DNA from: Verrucomicrobiota bacterium
GTDB taxonomy: Bacteria > Verrucomicrobiota > Verrucomicrobiia > Limisphaerales > UBA8199
Direction of reading: 5' to 3'
Length of the DNA: 13,963 nt
NCBI GenBank assembly: GCA_026397855.1
Contig: JAPLUA010000265.1
Coordinates: 1-13,963, forward strand
Position 1 is the first letter of the stretch. Every line of letters starts with the position of its first letter. A program made the translations under genes and the position numbers. The notes beneath the pieces were generated by a model, which saw only the letters and a program-made list of their open reading frames with translations, was not told the origin of the DNA and ran no database searches. Positions 1 through 7,566 of this stretch are shown piece after piece.

Positions 1-1
1 C

Positions 2-481
2 CTCAATGACACCCTGCCCAAGCTGCCGAGATGGTCCTTGCGCGTTTGCTTCCTGGCAATCCTGGCAACCTATTGTGTGAAACCGCTCTCCTATCTTCCG
101 TTCCTGGGCACCTGCCTCTTCACCGCCGGGCTCATTCTCAGGATGCTCAGGAAGGAGATCTCATGGAATCCCCTTCCTGCATTCTTCAGCAATCATCTTC
201 GCACCGTTGGCGTGTTGAGCTACAGTGTTTACCTGATTCATCAACCCCTGATGCATGCCACGAAAGACCTGGCGCAGCAATACCTGCCGGCGGCCGCTAC
301 ACAGCCGGTGATTCTCATGGCGATTTGTCTGGCGACCTGGCTGCCTCTTCTCGGCCTGTCATGGTACTTCTATCAGTGGGTGGAAATGCCCAGCATCTCC
401 CTTGGCAAATGGTGGATGAGTAAGCGCGCCGCACCCGCTATAAACTCGCTTAGCACCTCGGCAACCGCATGGAACCCTTGA
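2..481 (+). CDS. Acyltransferase family 3 membrane protein, C-terminal part (5' end outside window)
   Basis: This open frame runs in from the left edge without a stop, and 159 residues are visible. It is rich in hydrophobic segments: about residues 15-45 from the left edge, one near SYSVYLIHQPLM, and one near VILMAICLATWLPLLGLSWYFY. The stretch LSYSVYLIHQPLM matches the conserved late-helix signature of acyltransferase-3 (OafA/NodX-like) proteins, usually written SYsiYLiHxP. Members of this family transfer acetyl or other acyl groups to extracytoplasmic sugars, for example on O-antigen or exopolysaccharide. The catalytic N-terminal part lies outside the window, so the substrate cannot be judged. 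The region looks less GC-rich than the genes that follow. The gene converges on the minus-strand sulfatase that ends at 626. The family call is fairly secure; the function is only generic. Confidence 0.8.
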   Translation, partial: LNDTLPKLPRWSLRVCFLAILATYCVKPLSYLPFLGTCLFTAGLILRMLRKEISWNPLPAFFSNHLRTVGVLSYSVYLIHQPLMHATKDLAQQYLPAAATQPVILMAICLATWLPLLGLSWYFYQWVEMPSISLGKWWMSKRAAPAINSLSTSATAWNP

Positions 482-625
482 AACCGGGGGAAACGCGGAT
501 GCCCGGTCTGAACCCGCCCGGCTTCGGGATGGGTGTCCGCAGCCAGTATTCGCAGGAGTCCGGTTCCGGCCTCGTTCGCACAACCGGACAGGACGAATGG
601 GATCCTCCTCTGCAGCAACCCCAAC
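482..625. other. Convergent intergenic spacer with imperfect hairpin
   Basis: No gene is seen between the two convergent stop codons. A 10-bp stem with two G-U pairs can form between 495-504 (GCGGATGCCC) and 531-540 (GGGTGTCCGC), and a small CCCG/CGGG hairpin sits inside the loop. There is no T-run on either side, so it does not look like a classical intrinsic terminator. It may still mark the 3' ends of the two transcripts. Confidence 0.3.
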
Positions 626-2056
626 CTATTTCTCCGGCCCGCCGCCGAACTGCTTCCAGTAAAGCTCCTTGAAGGGGTTCATCTTCGGGCCGACGGCATT
701 CTCATTGACGAGTTGCGGCTGGAGGGAATCCCACCACTTGTCGTAGGCGGCGTCGAGTTCCTTGACGACCTCGGGATGCTCCGCTGCCACATTGTTCTTT
801 TCGCCCGGGTCGGCTTTGACATCAAACAACTGCCACTGCTTCGCGCCCGACTTGGACACGCAGACCATGTGCCATCGGGCATTGCGCGCGCTGCAATCCC
901 GGTACTTCGCCTGCGCGGCCTGGCCACGCCCCCAGCGGCCTATGTGGGTGAAGATCACCCGGTCCGGCCATGTCCCGGCGGGGTTCTTCAGCAGCGGGGC
1001 CAGGCTGCGTCCCTCGACCTGCGCCTGAACCTCGGGGCTGAGCCTGACGCCGGCCAGGTCGGCGATGGTGGGGAAGAAGTCAATATTAGCCGACAGCGCA
1101 GTGACATCGGCGGGTTGCAAGGTTCCCGGCCAGCGCCAGAAGGAGGCGGCGCGCGTGCCGCCGAGCCAGGGGGAATTCTTCCCGCCGCGCATGCCGGCGT
1201 TGAAGACCTGCAGGCCGCCGGTGCCGCCGTTGTCGTTCATAAACACCACCAGGGTGTCCCGCTCGATGCCCCATGCCTTCAGCTTCGCGAGCAGACGGCC
1301 CACGTTGTCGTCAATGTTGGCGATCATGCCGAAGAACTTCGCCGTGTTCGTGCTCACCTTGCCCGCATAGATCTGCTCATACTCTTTGGGCACCTGCAAC
1401 GGAACATGCGGTGCGTTGAGGGCGATATAGGCGTAGAAGGGCCGCTTGCCCTTCACGGCATCCATCCACTTGATGGCCTCCGCGAAGAAGGTGTCCGTGC
1501 AATACCCGCGGGTCTTCTCGAACTTCCCGTTATGCAGGATGGCCGGGTCGAAATAGGTGTTGTCCGGCGCATCGCCGCAACTGCCTGGGAAGGTCTGCCC
1601 GATCCCGCCGCCGCCGTGGATGAACACCTCGTCGAATCCGCGCCGGTTGGGCTGATACTCCGCCTCATCACCCAGGTGCCATTTGCCGAAGATGCCCGTG
1701 GTGTAGCCGGCACTCTGCAGCACCTGGGGCAGCGTGGCGGCCTTGAGCGTGAGCCGCTCCCGCTCGTAAATGGTGTGGGTAACACCGTTGCGGAACTCGT
1801 GCCTGCCGGTGATCAATGCGGAGCGGGTCGGCGCGCAGGTGGGGCTGACGTGGAAATCCGTGAAGCGCACCGACTCCTGGTGCAGGCGGTCGAGATTAGG
1901 CGTCTTGAGGACGGGATTGCCGAGACACGACATGTCGCCGTAACCCTGGTCATCGGTGAGGATGAAGATAATGTTGGGCCGCGACGGAGCCGCGGCCGCA
2001 GTCAGGGCGGCCAGTGGCAGGGTCATGAGCAGTCGGTGCAAGAAACGATACATCAT
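626..2056 (-). CDS. Secreted type I (formylglycine) sulfatase
   Basis: The 476-residue protein is of normal length for the S1 sulfatase family (alkaline-phosphatase fold). The chosen start is the first of two adjacent ATG codons. It gives a classical Sec signal peptide (MMYRFLHRLL then a hydrophobic core) ending near the AAAA before residue 24. The mature part opens with PNIIFILTDDQGYGD, where D35-D36 are predicted calcium ligands. The formylglycine motif C-x-P-x-R is CAPTR, with C74 the residue converted by a formylglycine-generating enzyme. GKWHLG and NDNGG supply further active-site residues. It hydrolyses sulfate esters, probably on polysaccharides in the periplasm or outside the cell; the substrate is not readable. 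No strong Shine-Dalgarno precedes the start. It is divergent from the double sulfatase at 2165 across a 108-bp gap, which suggests shared control. The call is secure; the substrate is unknown. Confidence 0.93.
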   Translation of the reverse strand: MMYRFLHRLLMTLPLAALTAAAAPSRPNIIFILTDDQGYGDMSCLGNPVLKTPNLDRLHQESVRFTDFHVSPTCAPTRSALITGRHEFRNGVTHTIYERERLTLKAATLPQVLQSAGYTTGIFGKWHLGDEAEYQPNRRGFDEVFIHGGGGIGQTFPGSCGDAPDNTYFDPAILHNGKFEKTRGYCTDTFFAEAIKWMDAVKGKRPFYAYIALNAPHVPLQVPKEYEQIYAGKVSTNTAKFFGMIANIDDNVGRLLAKLKAWGIERDTLVVFMNDNGGTGGLQVFNAGMRGGKNSPWLGGTRAASFWRWPGTLQPADVTALSANIDFFPTIADLAGVRLSPEVQAQVEGRSLAPLLKNPAGTWPDRVIFTHIGRWGRGQAAQAKYRDCSARNARWHMVCVSKSGAKQWQLFDVKADPGEKNNVAAEHPEVVKELDAAYDKWWDSLQPQLVNENAVGPKMNPFKELYWKQFGGGPEK

Positions 2057-2164
2057 GGCGTTAAGACGGTCAGGCCCGGCCTGAGGTTTCACAAGACAAA
2101 TCGCTGTGCAAGGGTCGCGGGTGGCCCTAACATCCATCTTTTGGCCGCAATACACAGCAAACCT
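2057..2164. promoter_or_regulatory. Divergent sulfatase promoter region with 15-nt palindrome
   Basis: This 108-bp gap separates two divergently transcribed sulfatase genes and must hold the start signals for both unless they depend on distant promoters. The 15-nt sequence TCAGGCCCGGCCTGA at 2070-2084 is a perfect palindrome with 7-bp arms around one central base. It lies 14 bp upstream of the minus-strand ATG, so it could be an operator or a leader hairpin that affects translation. I see no convincing -35/-10 pair, and sigma-70 consensus may not apply in this phylum. Confidence 0.4.
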
Positions 2165-5100
2165 ATGATCGCAGACAGCAACGGGTGCAAACAGTGGTGC
2201 GCAAAGCTGATCACTTGCGAAAGAGATGTGCCCGGCGCCACACCGCCCAGCACGGCGCCGGGGAGCATCTGGAACCGGCTTCGCCTGTCCCTCGGCTTGG
2301 GGGCCCTCGTCGTCTGTTGCCTCCTGGGCAACCCTGCGTCCGCAGCCCCGGCAGCCGATCCAGCCAAGCGCCCCAACATCGTCTTCATCCTCACCGACGA
2401 CATGGGCTATGGCGACCCGGCCTGCTATGGCGGCAGGTTTGCTCCCACTCCGAATATTGATCGGCTGGCGCGGGAGGGCGTCCGGCTCACACAGTTCTAC
2501 GTCGCTGCGCCCATCTGCTCGCCGTCGCGCACCGGGCTGCTCACGGGGATGTATCCCGCCCGCTGGAGCATCACCAGCTATCTCCAGGCGCGCAAGGGCA
2601 ACCGCGACTGCGAGCAGGCCGACTTCCTCGATCCCAAAGCCCCGTCGCTGGCCCGGGCGCTGCAAGCTGCGGGCTATGCCACCGGCCATTTCGGCAAGTG
2701 GCACATGGGCGGCGGGCGGGATGTGACCAATGCGCCGCCTTTCCGGGCCTACGGCTTCGACGAGCACGCCGGCACCTACGAAAGCCCGGAGCCCCATCCG
2801 GACATCACGGCAACCAACTGGATCTGGTCGCCGCAGGACAAAGTCAAGCGCTGGGACCGCACCGCCTTCTTCGTGGACAAGGCGCTCGATTTCCTCAAGC
2901 GGCATCCCGACCAGCCTTGCTACGTCAACATCTGGCCGGACGACACTCATCAGCCCTGGGTGCCCAGCGGCGAACGCCTCAGCGAATACCCGAACGGCCC
3001 GGGGGAGCAGCGCAAGTTCAGCGCTGTGCTGGACGAATACGACCGCCAGGTTGGCCGGTTCCTGGCCGGGTTGAAGGAGTTGGGCCTGGATGAAAAGACG
3101 CTCGTGATCTTCACGAGCGACAACGGCCCCCTGCCCACGTTCCGCGGGCGTCGCGCGGGAGGTTTGCGCGGCAGCAAGTTGAGCCTTTACGAAGGGGGCA
3201 TTCGCATGCCGTTCATCGCGCGCTGGACCGGGCACACCCCGGCCGGACGCACAGACGATCAAACCGTGCTGCACGCAGTGGACCTTTTTCCGAGCCTGTG
3301 CGCGGTGGCGGGCGCTTCCCTGCCGGAAGGGGCCGCCCTTGACGGACAGGACTACAGCGCAGCGCTGCTGGGCCGGCCCGCCGGACCGCGAGCAGGGCCG
3401 CTCTTCTGGGAATACGGCCGTAACGAACAGGCCTTCAGCTACCCGAAGGGGACCGACCGCAGCCCGAACCTGGCTGTCCGCGAGGGCAAATGGAAGCTGC
3501 TGCTCAACGCCGATGGAAGCCGGCGCGAGCTTTACGACCTCCCTGCCGATCCGAAGGAGACGGCGAACCTGGCAGGCCGGGAGCGGACCACAGCAGATCG
3601 CCTCGCCGCCCAGGCGCTGGCCTGGCGCAAAGCGCTTCCCGGCCCGGCGCCCGCCACGAATGCGGCCGTCGCCCCACGCCCGGATATCCTCCTCATCATG
3701 TCCGATGACATGGGGTTCTCGGATCTCGGCTGCTACGGCAGCGAGATTCACACTCCCAACCTGGATGCGCTGGCCGGGAACGGGGTGCGGTTCGGGCAGT
3801 TTTACAACACCGCTCGCTGCTGCCCCACGCGGGCCAGCCTGCTGACCGGGCTATACCCTCACCAGGCGGGCATGGGACACATGACCGGCCGCGGCAGCGG
3901 ACAGGACGACGGCTATGCCGCCAACCTGAACCGGCGGTGCGTCACCATTCCTGAAGTGCTGCGCCCGGCCGGCTATAGCACTTACATGTGCGGGAAATGG
4001 CATGTGGCAAACGCGATTGCCCCCAACGGCCCGAAACATACGTGGCCTCTCCAGCGCGGTTTCGACCGCTTCTACGGCACCATCACCGGCGGCGGCAGCT
4101 TTTACGATCCCACCACCCTCTGTCGCGGCAATACTTACATCACCCCCGAGAACGATCCGGAATACCATCCGACCCATTTCTATTACACCGACGCCATCAG
4201 CGACAACGCGGTGAGCTTCATTCGCGACCACGCCAGACAACATGCCGAACAGCCGCTGTTTCTCTACGTCGCATACACCGCCGCGCACTGGCCCATGCAC
4301 GCGCCGGCCGGGGAGATTGCCAAATACCACGGCAAGTACGATGGCGGCTACGGCCCGGTGCGGGCTGCCCGGTTCGCCCGGCTCAAGGAGCTGGGACTGA
4401 TCAACCCGGCGTGGGAAATGTCGCCGCAGGCTGAGAACTGGGAAGCAGTGACCAATAGGGCCTGGGAAGCCCGCTGCATGGAGGTCTATGCGGCGATGGT
4501 GGACAGAATGGACCAGGGTATCGGGCGCATTGTCGAGGAGCTCAAGCGCCAAAACCGGCTCGACAACACCCTCATCTTCTTCCTCCAGGACAACGGTGCC
4601 TGTGCCGAACCCATGGGCCGGGCGTCAAATGCTGACGCGGTCAAAGCCATGGTTTGCAAGCCGATGGCACCCGACGAGCTGCAAAAGTGCATCTGGCCTC
4701 CGATGCAGACGCGAGACGGGCGGCCCGTTCGCACCGGACCCGATGTCATGCCCGGGCCCGAGGACACTTACATTGCCTACGGCCGCGGCTGGGCCAATGC
4801 CTCAAACACGCCGTTCCGCGAATACAAGCACTGGGTGCATGAAGGCGGCATCGCCACGCCGCTCATTGTCCACTGGCCCAAAGGCATCCCCGTGGCGATG
4901 CGCAACCAGGTTGTGAGCCAGCCGGGCCACCTGGTTGATCTGATGGCCACTTGCGTGGACCTGGCAGGGGCGGTTTACCCGACGGAGAATGGCGGAGAGA
5001 AGATCCAGCCCATGGAGGGCGTCAGCCTGCGTCCGGCCTTCGCAGGGAACCCCATCGAGCGCTCACAACCGATCTGCTGGGAGCATGAGAGCAACCGCGC

Positions 5101-5329
5101 CATCCGCGAGGGCCAATGGAAGCTGGTCGCCAAGGAGAATCAGTCTTGGGAGCTCTACGACATGGCCGCCGACCGCACGGAGACGAAGAACCTGGCCGAT
5201 CAGTTCCCCGGCCGGGTTAAGGAGATGGCGGCCCGCTGGGAAGCCTGGGCCGCAAGGGCCAGCGTGCTGCCGCTCGGCTCGTGGCGCAGCCAGCCGGCGG
5301 GGAGCAAGAGGGCGAAACAGGGTAAATGA
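2165..5329 (+). CDS. Tandem double sulfatase: two complete S1 sulfatase domains in one secreted protein
   Basis: The 1054-residue chain has a signal peptide (basic NRLRLSLG, hydrophobic core about 41-55, probable cut after ASA60) followed by two sulfatase domains. Domain 1 (about 69-495) has D78-D79, the formylglycine motif CSPSR with C118, K178/H180 in GKWHMG, and D319-N320. Domain 2 (about 505-1035) has D514-D515, motif CCPTR with C552, K611/H613 in GKWHVAN, and D809-N810. Its C-terminal end (WEAWAARASVLP) resembles AtsA-type arylsulfatases. Both domains keep all the residues I can check, so both look active. The joint (GPAPATNAAVAPRPD, about 492-507) is a short Ala/Pro linker with no second signal peptide. 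The two domains are not near-identical copies. ATG 2165 leaves a long 37-residue n-region and no clear ribosome site; GTG at 2228 is an alternative that would shorten it. Substrate unknown. Confidence 0.88.
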   Translation: MIADSNGCKQWCAKLITCERDVPGATPPSTAPGSIWNRLRLSLGLGALVVCCLLGNPASAAPAADPAKRPNIVFILTDDMGYGDPACYGGRFAPTPNIDRLAREGVRLTQFYVAAPICSPSRTGLLTGMYPARWSITSYLQARKGNRDCEQADFLDPKAPSLARALQAAGYATGHFGKWHMGGGRDVTNAPPFRAYGFDEHAGTYESPEPHPDITATNWIWSPQDKVKRWDRTAFFVDKALDFLKRHPDQPCYVNIWPDDTHQPWVPSGERLSEYPNGPGEQRKFSAVLDEYDRQVGRFLAGLKELGLDEKTLVIFTSDNGPLPTFRGRRAGGLRGSKLSLYEGGIRMPFIARWTGHTPAGRTDDQTVLHAVDLFPSLCAVAGASLPEGAALDGQDYSAALLGRPAGPRAGPLFWEYGRNEQAFSYPKGTDRSPNLAVREGKWKLLLNADGSRRELYDLPADPKETANLAGRERTTADRLAAQALAWRKALPGPAPATNAAVAPRPDILLIMSDDMGFSDLGCYGSEIHTPNLDALAGNGVRFGQFYNTARCCPTRASLLTGLYPHQAGMGHMTGRGSGQDDGYAANLNRRCVTIPEVLRPAGYSTYMCGKWHVANAIAPNGPKHTWPLQRGFDRFYGTITGGGSFYDPTTLCRGNTYITPENDPEYHPTHFYYTDAISDNAVSFIRDHARQHAEQPLFLYVAYTAAHWPMHAPAGEIAKYHGKYDGGYGPVRAARFARLKELGLINPAWEMSPQAENWEAVTNRAWEARCMEVYAAMVDRMDQGIGRIVEELKRQNRLDNTLIFFLQDNGACAEPMGRASNADAVKAMVCKPMAPDELQKCIWPPMQTRDGRPVRTGPDVMPGPEDTYIAYGRGWANASNTPFREYKHWVHEGGIATPLIVHWPKGIPVAMRNQVVSQPGHLVDLMATCVDLAGAVYPTENGGEKIQPMEGVSLRPAFAGNPIERSQPICWEHESNRAIREGQWKLVAKENQSWELYDMAADRTETKNLADQFPGRVKEMAARWEAWAARASVLPLGSWRSQPAGSKRAKQGK

Positions 5330-5411
5330 GTTGCATCAGTTACATGAGTGCATCAGTTACAAGTCGTTCGCCGCGCGCCAACCCATGCAACCCATGTAAC
5401 TGATGCAACTC
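5328..5411. terminator. 19-bp inverted repeat between convergent genes, possible bidirectional 3' end
   Basis: The left arm at 5328-5346 (GAGTTGCATCAGTTACATG) is the exact reverse complement of the right arm at 5393-5411, with a 46-nt loop. The left arm overlaps the stop codon of the double sulfatase, and the right arm ends 8 bp before the stop of the minus-strand oxidoreductase. TGCATCAGTTACA is also repeated directly at 5332-5344 and 5349-5361 with a 17-bp period. No T-run follows either arm, so intrinsic termination is not certain. A transcript-stabilising stem or a dispersed repeat is equally possible. Confidence 0.5.
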
Positions 5412-5419
5412 CCCCATCA

Positions 5420-7516
5420 TCACGCCAGCCGGCAGCCCGCGCAGCCGGCGCCCTTGAGCATGATCGCACCGGTGGGGCAGACCTCGGCGGCGCGCTTCGC
5501 GGATTTCCTCAGCGCCTCTGCCATCGGCCGGTCAAAAGGACCGGCCACGGTCACCTGGAATCCGCGGCCGATGAAGGCCAGTCCCGTTTCTTCTCCGGCC
5601 TGAACGGCGACCTGCACGCAGGCGCCGCACATGATGCATTTCCCCGGCTCGAAGATGATGTCCGGGTGAGAGTCGTCCCGCGCAAAGTGACGCCGCTCGC
5701 CGACAAATCGCCCCGGGTCCACGCCGTATTCGGTTGCAAACTGGCGCAAGCGGCAGGGAATCGACTTGCCGCAACCGCAGCCCAGGCAGCGCCTGGACTC
5801 GCGCGTGGCTGCCTGCAGCGAGAGGCCAAGCTCCACTTCCTCGAACGTGGTGCGTCGCTTGTCTATCTCCAGTTGCGGCATCGGGGCGCGCGGGGCCTGC
5901 TCGATGTCCCGCAGGAAGACGGCCAGTTCGTCCTCGCTCAGCTTGCCCATCAGCACATTGACCGACTGGGGAGTGCCGATCACCTTCTTGCCCCTCAGGT
6001 ATTGGTCGAGGCTGGCCCCAGCGAGCTTGCCTGCAGCCACGGCACGCACGGCAAGATCCGGGCCGGTAACAGCATCGCCACCGGCAAACACCCCGGGCAG
6101 GTTGGTCGCCAACGTTTTAGGATCAACGCTTATGCCCCACTTCGAGAGAGCGAGTTGGGAAGCTTCCAGGCTGTTGACGTCCACGCTCTGCCCGATCGCG
6201 GAGATCACCGACGCAGCTTCTGCGGCGAACTCCGAGCCGGGAACCGGCATGGGACGTGCGCGACCACTGGCATCCGGAGATCCCAGCTCCATGCGCTGAC
6301 AGATGAGGCTCAAGCGGTCACCCTTCCGTTCCAGCCGGATGGGCGCGACAAGGTATTCGATCCTGACCCCCTCGGCTTCCGCCGCCTCCACCTCCTCCAT
6401 GAGGCAGGGCATCTCCCGGCGGGTGCGGCGGTAGAACACCCGCACCGACTTCGCGCCCAATCGCACGGCGCAACGGCTGGCGTCCATGGCCGTGTTGCCG
6501 CCTCCGACGATAATCACATCACCTCCCAGGACAGGCGGCGGGCCGTCTGCAAGCTGGCCAAGGAAATCCAGGGCTGGTGTGGCTAATTCCTCCCCGGGGC
6601 AACCCAGGCCCTTGGAGCCTTGGGCGCCAATGGCCAGGAATACCCCGTCGAACTCGCGCCGCAGCTCATCAAGGGCGAAATCCCGTCCCAGCCGCTTGCC
6701 CAGGCGGAACTCAGCCCCCAGTTGCCGGATCATGTTGATTTCCGCATCGAGAACCGCGTGCGGCAGCCGAAACGACGGAATGCCGTAGCGCAGCATCCCG
6801 CCCGGTTGCGGGTGCGCATCAAAAAGCACCGCGGCATGACCCCGCCGGAGCAGATGATGCGCCGCCGCCAACCCCGCCGGGCCGGACCCGACAATGGCGA
6901 CGCGCTTGCAAGGCGGGGCAGGCGTCCCGCCTGCCCCTTCAGATTTGATCACACTATTGGGCTGGGGAACCGGCGGCATGCTCCGCCCGGTGTCGGCCGC
7001 GAACCGATGCAGGTTGCGGATCGAAAGAGACTCCTCCACCTCGCATTGCCGGCAGCGCTCCTCGCACAACCGCGGACAGACCCGTCCCAATGATGCGGGC
7101 AGCGTGAGGTCGTCGGTCACGATTTCCGCCGACTTACGGTGGTCGCCGGCAGAAATCCTCGCAATGAAGTTGGGTATATCCAACCCGGCCGGGCAGCCGG
7201 TGCGGCAAGGACCGACACAGTCTCCCGCGTGATCCGACAGCAGCAGCTCCAACGAAGTCTTGCGGGCGTCCCGAACCTCGTCGGAGCCGGTAACCACCTT
7301 CATGCCTTCCGCCGCCGGCGTGGCGCAGGAAGGCCAAAGGTTGGGTCGCCCCTCGAGCTTGACTGCGCACAGAAAACACGAAGCCGAGTGCTCAAACCCC
7401 TCGACGTAGCAGAGCGTCGGGATGGCGATGCCAAGGGCGCGCGCCGCGGCGAGGATTGTCGTGCCGGGCGCGACGGAAGTCGGGCGGTTGTCTATGGTGA
7501 GGTTGATAGCGGTCAT
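5420..7516 (-). CDS. 2Fe-2S / GltD-like FAD-NAD(P) oxidoreductase with C-terminal Fe-S domain
   Basis: The 698-residue protein has four parts. First is a plant-type [2Fe-2S] domain as in HoxU/NuoG, with ligands C36, C47, C50 and C64. Second is a Cys-rich segment (C100, C104, C108, then C147, C151, C155, C158) as in the Fe-S domain of GltD/NfnB. Third is a two-dinucleotide-fold flavoprotein core with the FAD motif VGSGPAG near 210, the NAD(P) motif GGGNTA near 340, and a late GGDAVTGPDLAVRAVAAG motif. Fourth is a C-terminal Fe-S region (RCLGCGCGKSIPC, then KCIMCGACVQVA, then CPTGAI). The usual fourth Cys after CVQV is Ala, so the CPTG Cys probably completes a single [4Fe-4S]. The predicted role is passing electrons between NAD(P)H, FAD and ferredoxin as partner of the NuoE-NuoF fusion. 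ATG 7516 is preferred because the 2Fe-2S domain starts there; GTG 7582 would add repeat-encoded residues. No catalytic hydrogenase or formate dehydrogenase domain is present. Confidence 0.88.
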   Translation of the reverse strand: MTAINLTIDNRPTSVAPGTTILAAARALGIAIPTLCYVEGFEHSASCFLCAVKLEGRPNLWPSCATPAAEGMKVVTGSDEVRDARKTSLELLLSDHAGDCVGPCRTGCPAGLDIPNFIARISAGDHRKSAEIVTDDLTLPASLGRVCPRLCEERCRQCEVEESLSIRNLHRFAADTGRSMPPVPQPNSVIKSEGAGGTPAPPCKRVAIVGSGPAGLAAAHHLLRRGHAAVLFDAHPQPGGMLRYGIPSFRLPHAVLDAEINMIRQLGAEFRLGKRLGRDFALDELRREFDGVFLAIGAQGSKGLGCPGEELATPALDFLGQLADGPPPVLGGDVIIVGGGNTAMDASRCAVRLGAKSVRVFYRRTRREMPCLMEEVEAAEAEGVRIEYLVAPIRLERKGDRLSLICQRMELGSPDASGRARPMPVPGSEFAAEAASVISAIGQSVDVNSLEASQLALSKWGISVDPKTLATNLPGVFAGGDAVTGPDLAVRAVAAGKLAGASLDQYLRGKKVIGTPQSVNVLMGKLSEDELAVFLRDIEQAPRAPMPQLEIDKRRTTFEEVELGLSLQAATRESRRCLGCGCGKSIPCRLRQFATEYGVDPGRFVGERRHFARDDSHPDIIFEPGKCIMCGACVQVAVQAGEETGLAFIGRGFQVTVAGPFDRPMAEALRKSAKRAAEVCPTGAIMLKGAGCAGCRLA

Positions 7517-7566
7517 TGCGGCGCTAGATCCGAAGGCCGAAATCCGAAGAAGAGCAGCGGGGTCAT
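7513..7566 (-). other. 17-codon mini-ORF bridging the S23 and oxidoreductase genes
   Basis: The S23 stop codon is inside ATGA (7563-7566), so an ATG overlaps it, and the frame it opens reads 17 codons (MTPLLFFGFRPSDLAPQ). Its own stop is again inside ATGA and overlaps the ATG of the FAD oxidoreductase at 7516. GGAG lies just upstream of the mini-ORF ATG. The middle of it is repeat sequence. Since the oxidoreductase start has no visible Shine-Dalgarno, the mini-ORF could carry ribosomes across the gap by termination-reinitiation. This may be coincidence. Confidence 0.3.
7527..7551. repeat. GAAATCCGAA-type repeat, left copy beside S23 gene
   Basis: The sequence is built from CCGAAGGCC and GAAATCCGAAG units and lies between the S23 stop and the oxidoreductase start. 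Bases 7530-7549 are the exact reverse complement of 8038-8057, so together the two form a 20-bp perfect inverted repeat around most of the S23 gene, with about 488 bp between them. Confidence 0.85.

Noticed and set aside
533..2164. Open frame continuing upstream of the double sulfatase on the plus strand
   Set aside because: It lies antisense to the well-supported minus-strand sulfatase and has no recognisable domain; the signal peptide places the true start near 2165 or 2228.
3640..3690. Assembly artefact or lost stop joining two sulfatase genes
   Set aside because: The frame is continuous with a plausible Ala/Pro linker and no second signal peptide or ribosome site; kept as a fusion, though reads should confirm it.
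2057..3751. Minus-strand frame extending the 626-2056 sulfatase far upstream
   Set aside because: It is antisense to the double sulfatase, and the Met-Met start with a signal peptide at 2056 fits the family.
5348..6586. Plus-strand open frame of about 400 codons
   Set aside because: It is the complement of the GltD-like oxidoreductase gene; no motif recognised.
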